A stretch of 16,838 nucleotides of DNA. It comes from Actinomycetes bacterium (GTDB lineage: Bacteria > Actinomycetota > Actinomycetes > Propionibacteriales > Propionibacteriaceae). Positions 11,814 to 16,838 of the stretch are shown here, piece after piece. Location: assembly GCA_023412435.1 (NCBI GenBank), contig JAEYNS010000094.1:1-16838 (forward strand), in the 5' to 3' direction. Position numbers and translations under genes: made by a program. Within the stretch, counting starts at the first letter, position 1, and every line of letters starts with the position of its first letter. Below the pieces are notes generated by a model, which worked only from the letters and a program-made list of their open reading frames with translations, was not told the origin of the DNA and did not search any database.

Positions 11814-12313
11814 ACCGTTCCCTGCAGGACCAGGACGCCGTCGCCGCTGACCACCTCCAGCCCACGGACCTCGCCGACCGCCCTGCGCGGGATCTCGAAC
11901 AGCACCTCGGCCGTGCCCGCCGGACGCCCGTCGCAGCCGGCCGACACCCCGGCGTCGCTCGGGGTGTGGAACCGCGAGGTCCACTCCCGGCCCTCGCCGA
12001 GCAGAGTGACCCGGCAGCCCAGCTCCCGGCCTGCCGGTCCTGCGTAGTCGAAGCGTGCGAGGACGAAGACCGCGCCGGGCACCGGCTCGACGCTGGACAG
12101 GCCCGAGGGAACGGTCTCGGCAGCCGCCAGCCCGACCAGTCGCCACTCCACCCCGGCGGCGGTGCCTGTGGTGCCCTCGGGCGCCGTGGCCGGTTCGGGC
12201 GTCGCACCGGCAGTCGAACGCAGCAGCCAGGCCACCGCCACCGCGAGCGCGCAGGCCAGTCCCAGCACCAGCACCCGGCGCGGGTTGCGCAGGAGCCCCG
12301 CCAGCCGGCTCAT
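11807..12313 (-). CDS. Single-pass membrane protein with small beta-rich extracytoplasmic domain (DUF4352-like layout), function unknown
   Basis: The 168-aa product has a basic N-terminus (RLLRNPRR-type, residues 3-13), one membrane segment at about 13-31 (VLVLGLACALAVAVAWLL), and an Ala/Pro/Thr-rich linker (35-53). A beta-rich domain follows, with VFVLARFDYAGPAG near 82-95 and PAGTAEVLFEIPRRAV at 131-146. Cys100 and Cys127 lie in the exported part and could form a disulfide. The strand pattern resembles DUF4352/immunoglobulin-like secreted domains, but this is a layout match, not a proven homology. The start is ATG 12311-12313 because it overlaps the stop of the 569-aa membrane gene as ATGA. 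A GTG three codons upstream is possible. The two genes are probably translated together. Confidence 0.82.
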   Translation of the reverse strand: MSRLAGLLRNPRRVLVLGLACALAVAVAWLLRSTAGATPEPATAPEGTTGTAAGVEWRLVGLAAAETVPSGLSSVEPVPGAVFVLARFDYAGPAGRELGCRVTLLGEGREWTSRFHTPSDAGVSAGCDGRPAGTAEVLFEIPRRAVGEVRGLEVVSGDGVLVLQGTVQ

Positions 12314-14019
12314 CGTGCCCACTCCGCCGCGAGGCTGTCGTAGCCGACCGGACCCGCCGCAGCCAGACCGGGCAGCGGAACCTCAGCCCACAGCGCGCCA
12401 TTGCTGGTCGCCGCGCCCGGAACCACCCGCAGCACCAGTCCCCCGGCCAGGTCTGCCGGGTCGACCTCGAAGGCGAGGTCGCGCCGGGTGCCGAAGCCAG
12501 GCCTGCTGAACAGGCTCGCCGGCCCGTCCCAGGCCCGGTAGGTACGCCTGCCGGCCACCAGTTCGGCGGTCAGCGACCCGCCCGTCCGCTCCTGCTCGAC
12601 CGTGACCGGGACCACGACGAAGGCCAGTTCGGTGGGGACGCGGGCGTCGCCGTCCTCGACCAGCTCGGTGCCGGCGCGAGGGTCGTGCACGGTCACGGTC
12701 TGGCCCGGCAGGGCCAGCGGCTGTTCGATCCCGCCGGTGACCACCCGGGTGGGGTCGCGGTCGAGCGCGAGGCTGGACAGGGCCACGGCAACGCAGACGA
12801 CGCCCACGACAGCTGCCTGAAGACCGGACCGCGCCGGGGCTCCGGCGGATACCCCACCTGCCCGCGCGGCGGTCACCGCCAGCAGGGCGAACTGCAGCGA
12901 GAGCACGAGAACCTGCGGCACGAGGTCGAGGAAGGGCAGGGTCTGCACGGCGGCCGCACCGGTGAACGGGCCCAGACCGGTGATCAGGGAGTCGGTCAGC
13001 AGTTCGCCTGCCCAGTCGACCACGGTGAACACCAGCACGAAGCCGCCCAGCAGCGGCCAGCCCGCCCGCGAGAGGAACCGGACCGCATGCCACACCGGCA
13101 GGTACTTGTCGTCGAGATCCGCGGCGAACACCTCACGCCCGACCCGGCCCGCGGCGCCCCACCGGATCGCCTCGGGGCGTTCCCCGGCCAGCCGCGCCCC
13201 GGCGACCAGCGCGGTCAGCGCGAGCCAGGCCAGCGGCCGGGAGAGCAGGTCCCAGGCCACCGGCCACGCGGACCCGGCGACGAAAGCCCACGCGTCGGCC
13301 ACGACCGGCGGCACGCTGATCCAGCCGGTGAGGGTCTCCACCAGGCCCTGCCACCAGGCGGCCAGCTGCCGGTCGTCCAGCCACAGCCAGAACTCCTGGA
13401 CCAGCCGGAACCCGCTCAGCAGCACCAGCAGGCCGAACAGGGCCTCCAGCAGCGCGGCGACGAGCCCGAGCCAGGTCCAGCCGGTCCGCCCGGCGATACC
13501 CTCGATCACCCGGCGCAGCACGAACAACCCGGCCACGCCGCCGGCCACCGCGAGACCGGTCTGCACGGAGCCGAGCGGGTTCAGGGCGGAGAGGAACTCG
13601 GCGCCGCCGAACAGGCTGTAGCGCTGCCCCACGACCACGACGACGTCGCGGGCGAAGCGGTCGACGAAGCCGAAGGCGGCAATGATCGCGAGGAAGGGCA
13701 GGGCGGTGGTCGACAGCAGGCGCAGCGGTGTCCCGGCGGCGGGATCCGCACCCGCGGTGGCACCGGCCCGCAGCACCGCCACCCGCAGCGCGGCCACCGT
13801 GGCGGCCAGCTGGACCACGACGCCCAGGGCCAGGCAGCCCAGGACGAGCCAGGGCCAGACCAGGGCCACCTCAGAGCCGGCGAGCACCGAACCGTAGTAG
13901 CCGGCCCAGCCGACCAGTCCGAAGCCCACCAGCCACGGCAGCAGCCGCCACCACAGCCCGACCGCCGCGGTGAGCAGCCCGGCGAACTCCTCGCCGAGCG
14001 CCCGGACGGTAGCCACCAT
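12310..14019 (-). CDS. Polytopic membrane protein with C-terminal extracytoplasmic domain, family not recognised
   Basis: I do not recognise this family. The 569-aa product has about eight or nine hydrophobic segments, roughly at 22-45, 52-83, 100-120, 150-170, 183-205, 255-275, 320-340, 365-385 and 400-418. A soluble, beta-rich tail of about 150 residues follows (420-569), with TELAFVVVPVTVEQ and DLAFEVDPADLAGGLVLRV. Trp-rich stretches (WLWLDDRQLAAWWQ near 211-223) probably sit at the membrane surface. A charged loop at 280-310 (REVFAADLDDKYLPVWH) may be cytosolic. No transporter, enzyme or P-loop motif is visible. ATG 14017-14019 lies 11 nt after the nusB stop with a weak ribosome site; the upstream extension inside nusB is rejected. 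It is coupled by ATGA to the 168-aa gene. Confidence 0.85.
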   Translation of the reverse strand: MVATVRALGEEFAGLLTAAVGLWWRLLPWLVGFGLVGWAGYYGSVLAGSEVALVWPWLVLGCLALGVVVQLAATVAALRVAVLRAGATAGADPAAGTPLRLLSTTALPFLAIIAAFGFVDRFARDVVVVVGQRYSLFGGAEFLSALNPLGSVQTGLAVAGGVAGLFVLRRVIEGIAGRTGWTWLGLVAALLEALFGLLVLLSGFRLVQEFWLWLDDRQLAAWWQGLVETLTGWISVPPVVADAWAFVAGSAWPVAWDLLSRPLAWLALTALVAGARLAGERPEAIRWGAAGRVGREVFAADLDDKYLPVWHAVRFLSRAGWPLLGGFVLVFTVVDWAGELLTDSLITGLGPFTGAAAVQTLPFLDLVPQVLVLSLQFALLAVTAARAGGVSAGAPARSGLQAAVVGVVCVAVALSSLALDRDPTRVVTGGIEQPLALPGQTVTVHDPRAGTELVEDGDARVPTELAFVVVPVTVEQERTGGSLTAELVAGRRTYRAWDGPASLFSRPGFGTRRDLAFEVDPADLAGGLVLRVVPGAATSNGALWAEVPLPGLAAAGPVGYDSLAAEWAR

Positions 14020-14030
14020 GGGCCGACAAC

Positions 14031-14471
14031 CTACCCGGCGGCGGGTCCAGCAGGTCGCCGCGCCGCGACGCCGCGCAGCAGGCCGTTGAGGAAGGCGGAC
14101 GACTCGTCGGTGGACAGCTCCGTGGCCAGCGCCACGCACTCGGCCACCGCAACCGTCGGTGCGACATCGGTGAAGAGCAGCTCATAGGCGGCCAGGCGGG
14201 CAAGGTTGCGGTCCACGCGGGGCATCCGCTCAAGCGTCCAGCCCTCCGCCAGCCCGTCGACGATCACCTGGTCGATCTCGCCGAAGTGCGCCACGACGCC
14301 CTCGACCAGTTCGACGGTGAAGGCGCGAACCGGCGGCTCAGCCAGGTCGGTCTGCGCGGCGAGGATGTCGGGGACCGCCACCTGCCGCAAATCGGCCTCG
14401 AACAGGATGTCCAGGGCGCGCTTGCGCGCCTTGGTGCGCGCCGAGCCGCGCTTGGCGGCCGGTTGCGCCAT
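14031..14471 (-). CDS. nusB: Transcription antitermination factor NusB
   Basis: NusB, with S10 (NusE), binds boxA in rRNA leaders and keeps rRNA transcription from terminating. The 146-aa all-helical protein has the N-terminal RTKARKRALDILFEAD (12-27), the core RMPRVDRNLARLAAYEL, VAVAECVALA and the C-terminal STDESSAFLNGLLRGVA. The N-terminal extension (MAQPAAKRGSA) is basic and typical of actinobacteria. ATG 14469-14471 directly abuts the efp stop (TGAATG), so the two are probably translated together, an order conserved across actinobacteria. The stop is followed 11 nt later by the 569-aa membrane gene, which may be read on the same message. Confidence 0.96.
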   Translation of the reverse strand: MAQPAAKRGSARTKARKRALDILFEADLRQVAVPDILAAQTDLAEPPVRAFTVELVEGVVAHFGEIDQVIVDGLAEGWTLERMPRVDRNLARLAAYELLFTDVAPTVAVAECVALATELSTDESSAFLNGLLRGVAARRPAGPAAG

Positions 14472-15029
14472 TCAGACCCGGCCCAGGTAGCTGCCGTCGC
14501 GGGTGTCGACCTTGACCTTCTCGCCGGTGCTGATGAACAGCGGCACCTGGATCTGCAGGCCGGTCTCGACGGTGGCAGGCTTGGTGCCGCCGGTGCTGCG
14601 GTCGCCCTGCAGCCCGGGCTCGGTGTAGGTGACCTCGAGTTCGACCGAGGCCGGCAGGTCGATGTACAGCGGGTTGCCCTCGTGCAGCGCCACGATGGCC
14701 GTGGAGTTCTCGAGCAGGTAGTTCTTGGCGTCCCCGACGATGGCCTCCGCCAGGGTCAGCTGGTCGTAGGTGGAGTTGTCCATGAAGACGTAGGCGTCAC
14801 CGTCGTGGTAGAGGTACTGCATCTCGCGCCGGTCCACGTTCGCGGTGTCGACCTTGGTGTCGGAGTTGAAGGTGCGGTCCACCACCTTGCCCGACAGGAC
14901 GTGCTTGAGCTTGGTCCGCACCACGGTGTTTCCCTTGCCCGGCTTGTGGTGCTGGAACCAGACCACGCTCCACAGCTGCCCGTCCAGGTCGAGCACCATG
15001 CCATTCTTCAGATCGTTGGTGGAGACCAC
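14472..15029 (-). CDS. efp: Elongation factor P
   Basis: EF-P binds beside the P-site tRNA and relieves ribosome stalling at proline runs. The 185-aa protein has the usual three-domain length: the N-terminal KOW-like domain ([20 protein letters not shown]), the middle OB fold and the C-terminal OB fold with [16 protein letters not shown] and [12 protein letters not shown]. The tip loop reads HHKPGKGN with Lys32 at the apex, the residue that is modified in some bacteria. Many actinobacteria are reported to keep it unmodified in a PGKGP loop; here the last Pro is Asn. The start is GTG 15027-15029 with GAGGGG 5 nt upstream. A TAGACT promoter element lies about 43 nt before the start. aroQ and pepQ, often found between aroB and efp, are absent. 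Confidence 0.97.
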   Translation of the reverse strand: MVSTNDLKNGMVLDLDGQLWSVVWFQHHKPGKGNTVVRTKLKHVLSGKVVDRTFNSDTKVDTANVDRREMQYLYHDGDAYVFMDNSTYDQLTLAEAIVGDAKNYLLENSTAIVALHEGNPLYIDLPASVELEVTYTEPGLQGDRSTGGTKPATVETGLQIQVPLFISTGEKVKVDTRDGSYLGRV

Positions 15030-15071
15030 GTCCGTCCGCCCCTCGTTCGTTCCTCGGCTTTGCGACCAGTC

Positions 15072-15077
15072 AGTCTA
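15072..15077 (-). promoter_or_regulatory. Candidate -10 element for efp-nusB
   Basis: The minus strand has TAGACT in an AATAGACT context. The predicted start is near 15065, giving a leader of about 36 nt with the GAGGGG ribosome site. No good -35 is seen 17 bases upstream, where a hairpin lies instead. It would separate efp-nusB from the aro genes. Confidence 0.4.
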
Positions 15078-15082
15078 TTCGC

Positions 15083-15111
15083 TGCCCCCCGCGCCACGCA
15101 CATCGGGGGCA
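15083..15111 (-). terminator. Weak hairpin after aroB, possible terminator
   Basis: Just past the aroB stop, TGCCCCC and GGGGGCA form a 7-bp GC-rich stem around a 15-nt loop. There is no U-tract after it, as is usual for high-GC actinobacteria. It could attenuate read-through from aroB into efp, or it may be chance in GC-rich DNA. Confidence 0.25.
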
Positions 15112-15118
15112 CGCCGGC

Positions 15119-16207
15119 TCACCTGACCGGCGCGATCGCGCGGTAGGCGTCGACCAGGGTGACCTCGGGAGGGTCGGCGACGATGGACGGGTCGGCGAGC
15201 CCGCGCAGCAGGACGAACCGGAGGCTCGTGCCGCGCGCCTTCTTGTCCAGGCTCATCGCCGCGCGCAGGTCGGGCCAGGCACTCGCCTCGTAGCGCACCG
15301 GCAGGCCCGCCGCCCGCAACACGTCGCGGTGCCGGTGGACAAGGGCGTCGTCGATCAGGTCCAGCCGGTGGGCGAGTTCGGCGGCGAACATCATGCCCAC
15401 GCTGACCGCCTGTCCGTGGCGCCAGCCGAAGTCCTGGTGCCGCTCGATGGCGTGACCTAGGGTGTGGCCGTAGTTCAGGGCCTCCCTGCCGATGTCGGTG
15501 CCGTCACCGGTCCGTTCCCTCAGGTCGGCCGACACCACGGCAGCCTTCACGGTGACCGCCCGCCGGATCAGCGCCGCCTGCAGCCCGGAGGGCCGGATCG
15601 CCTCCTGCGGGTCGGCCTCGAACGCCGTGAGGATCTCGGGGTCGGCGATGAACCCGCACTTGAGCACCTCGGCGAAGCCCGAGCGCAACTCCGGCTCGGC
15701 GAGGGTGTCGAGGAAGTCGAGGTCGCCGAGCACCGTGAACGGCTCGTGGAAGGCGCCGACGAGGTTCTTGCCTGCCGGCAGGTTGATGCCGGTCTTGCCG
15801 CCGACCGCCGCGTCCACCATCGCCAGGACGGTGGTGGGCATCGCGATGTAGCGCACGCCGCGCAGCCAGGTGGCGGCGACGAAGCCCGCCAGGTCGGTGG
15901 TAGCCCCACCGCCCAGCCCGAGCACCGCGTCCGACCTGGTGAAGCCGGCGGCAGCCAGCAGCTCCCAGCAGCGGGTCAGGGTCTGGGGGGTCTTGGCCTT
16001 CTCCGCCTCGGGGACGGCGATCAGGGTCACCTGCTGGTCGAGGCCGGCCGTGACGCGGGACGCCAGCGGGGTGAGTGGGGCGGGATGGATGACCGCCACC
16101 CGCTCGACGCCGTCCAGGAACTGCGGAAGCAGCGCCGAGACTCCGCTGTCGACCAGCACCTGGTAGGGCTGCTCGGCGAGTACGTCGATCGGCTCCCAGG
16201 TCATCAT
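15119..16207 (-). CDS. aroB: 3-dehydroquinate synthase
   Basis: Second step of the shikimate pathway: closes DAHP to 3-dehydroquinate using NAD and a divalent metal. The 362-aa protein has LGLGGGATTDLAGFVA (96-111), MPTTVLAMVDAAVGGKTGIN (123-142) and GKNLVGAFHEP. The metal ligands are in place: Glu180 in SGFAEVLK, His248 in NYGHTLGHAIE and His264 in WRHGQAVSVG. A short Gly/Thr-rich insert (RTGDGTDIG) precedes the NYGHTLGH motif. The start is ATG 16205-16207, which overlaps the aroK stop as ATGA; GGGAGGA lies 6 nt upstream. The next codon is also ATG and could serve. A longer upstream frame runs through aroK and is rejected. Confidence 0.97.
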   Translation of the reverse strand: MMTWEPIDVLAEQPYQVLVDSGVSALLPQFLDGVERVAVIHPAPLTPLASRVTAGLDQQVTLIAVPEAEKAKTPQTLTRCWELLAAAGFTRSDAVLGLGGGATTDLAGFVAATWLRGVRYIAMPTTVLAMVDAAVGGKTGINLPAGKNLVGAFHEPFTVLGDLDFLDTLAEPELRSGFAEVLKCGFIADPEILTAFEADPQEAIRPSGLQAALIRRAVTVKAAVVSADLRERTGDGTDIGREALNYGHTLGHAIERHQDFGWRHGQAVSVGMMFAAELAHRLDLIDDALVHRHRDVLRAAGLPVRYEASAWPDLRAAMSLDKKARGTSLRFVLLRGLADPSIVADPPEVTLVDAYRAIAPVR

Positions 16208-16716
16208 GCGTTGTCCTCCCATGCCTGCCGAACACGGTCCACCGCACGTGCCACGTCCAGCCGGTCGGTGTCGATCCGGACCGTGGCGACCTCTGAGTAC
16301 CACGGGTCGCGCTCCCGCAGCAGCGCGGCCAGCCGGCTGCGCACGGCGACAAGGGTCTCCATACCCAGCGCGGCCATCCCCAGTCTACGGCTGGCCTGCG
16401 CTGCGGAGACCTGGAGCCAGACGACCGCCCGTCCGGCCAGCGCGGCGCGGACCGCGGGCCGCGCGACCGCCGCGCTGCCCAGCGCGATCACTCCCGGGCG
16501 CTCGAGCGAGGCGAGGCAGATCGCGGTCTCGGCGGACGCGATCCGCTCCGACGGCAGGCTGGCCCAGGCCTCGGGAAGGCTCAGCCCCAGCTCGCCGACG
16601 AGCAGCTCGTCGGTGTCGGTGAACTCCTCGCCGACCTGCCCGGCGACCACCCGCCCCACCGTCGACTTGCCGGCCGCGGGCGGCCCGACGAGGACGAGTT
16701 GGCGCCCGTTCACCAC
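16204..16716 (-). CDS. aroK: Divergent shikimate kinase (AroK-like)
   Basis: By position (between aroC and aroB) and fold this is shikimate kinase, which phosphorylates shikimate at the 3-OH with ATP. The 170-aa product keeps the P-loop GPPAAGKST (11-19), Asp34 and Asp36 (FTDTDE) and the ERDPWY Arg136. A gapless comparison by eye with the M. tuberculosis enzyme shows key losses. The shikimate-binding Arg (Arg58 there) is Ala60, the GGG motif is Gly-Ser-Ala at 80-82, and the lid Arg-Pro-Leu-Leu is replaced by residues around Gly118-Met119. Flanking residues align without gaps, so these are substitutions, not a frameshift. Activity is doubtful. The start is GTG 16714-16716, with GGAG 8 nt upstream; GTG 16713 would give a GTGA overlap with aroC. 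Confidence 0.85.
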   Translation of the reverse strand: MVNGRQLVLVGPPAAGKSTVGRVVAGQVGEEFTDTDELLVGELGLSLPEAWASLPSERIASAETAICLASLERPGVIALGSAAVARPAVRAALAGRAVVWLQVSAAQASRRLGMAALGMETLVAVRSRLAALLRERDPWYSEVATVRIDTDRLDVARAVDRVRQAWEDNA

Positions 16717-16838
16717 AGACGCTTCTCCGCCAGCCGGGCGAGGTAGCCGTCGAGGTTGCGCCTGGTCTCGGCCACCGAGTCGCCACCGAACTTCTCCAGC
16801 ACCACCTCGGCGAGCACGAGGGCGACCATCGCCTCCGC
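16710..16838 (-). CDS. aroC: Chorismate synthase, C-terminal end only (runs off the window)
   Basis: Chorismate synthase makes chorismate from EPSP using reduced FMN. Only the last 42 residues are present. They include [26 protein letters not shown], which contains the family C-terminal signature KFGGDS followed by ETRRNLDGY. The TGA at 16710-16712 lies inside the start region of aroK, so the two overlap and are probably translated together. The upstream part lies outside the window. Confidence 0.9.
   Translation of the reverse strand, partial: AEAMVALVLAEVVLEKFGGDSVAETRRNLDGYLARLAEKRLW

Noticed and set aside
12055..14187. A 710-aa open frame on the plus strand opposite the 569-aa membrane gene and the 168-aa gene
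   Set aside because: Its composition (Gly, Arg, Gln, Pro, His) is that of an antisense shadow, whereas the minus strand encodes regular membrane helices and ATGA-coupled genes.

Overview
The window is high-GC DNA from the chromosome of an actinobacterium. Gene content and order (mihF-gmk-rpoZ-coaBC-metK-priA, aroC-aroK-aroB-efp-nusB) are typical of that phylum. The mIHF-type integration host factor, the PriA without a P-loop and the PyrF and CarA signatures (GICFGNQ) agree. The EF-P N-terminus and the lack of pyrR-pyrB-pyrC next to carA make me think of Propionibacteriales/Propionibacteriaceae, but that is inference. Sixteen of seventeen genes lie on the minus strand, so transcription runs from high to low coordinates. 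Starts are often non-ATG: 8 of the 17 called, including TTG for rpoZ.

Layout in the direction of transcription: (1) 16838-15119, shikimate block: aroC (3' end only), aroK and aroB, with 4-nt or similar overlaps. (2) 15029-14031, efp and nusB, with abutting stop and start codons. (3) 14019-11187, an unrecognised membrane module: a 569-aa polytopic protein, a 168-aa single-pass protein coupled to it by an ATGA overlap, and a convergent plus-strand 208-aa single-pass protein whose stop overlaps that of the 168-aa gene. (4) 11107-4694, pyrimidine operon carA-carB-pyrD-pyrF with TGATG or GTGA junctions. (5) 4576-906, mihF-gmk-rpoZ-coaBC-metK. (6) 876-1, priA, cut by the window edge and interrupted by an in-frame TGA.

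How the genes work together: the aro genes finish the route from DAHP to chorismate (ring formation, phosphorylation, final elimination). carA/carB make carbamoyl phosphate, and pyrD and pyrF carry out the fourth and last steps of UMP synthesis. gmk, coaBC and metK make GDP, phosphopantetheine and SAM. mihF, rpoZ, nusB, efp and priA serve nucleoid structure, transcription, translation and replication restart.

Most of the window is ordinary housekeeping DNA, and I see no mobile element, CRISPR array, RNA gene or defence system. The points worth a second look are the nonsense codon in priA, a shikimate kinase that has lost several family-defining residues, and the three-gene envelope module of unknown function between nusB and carA. 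No gene-free stretch exceeds about 120 bases. The gaps (877-905, 3668-3717, 4577-4693, 11108-11186, 15030-15118) hold only promoter-like sequences and small dyads.
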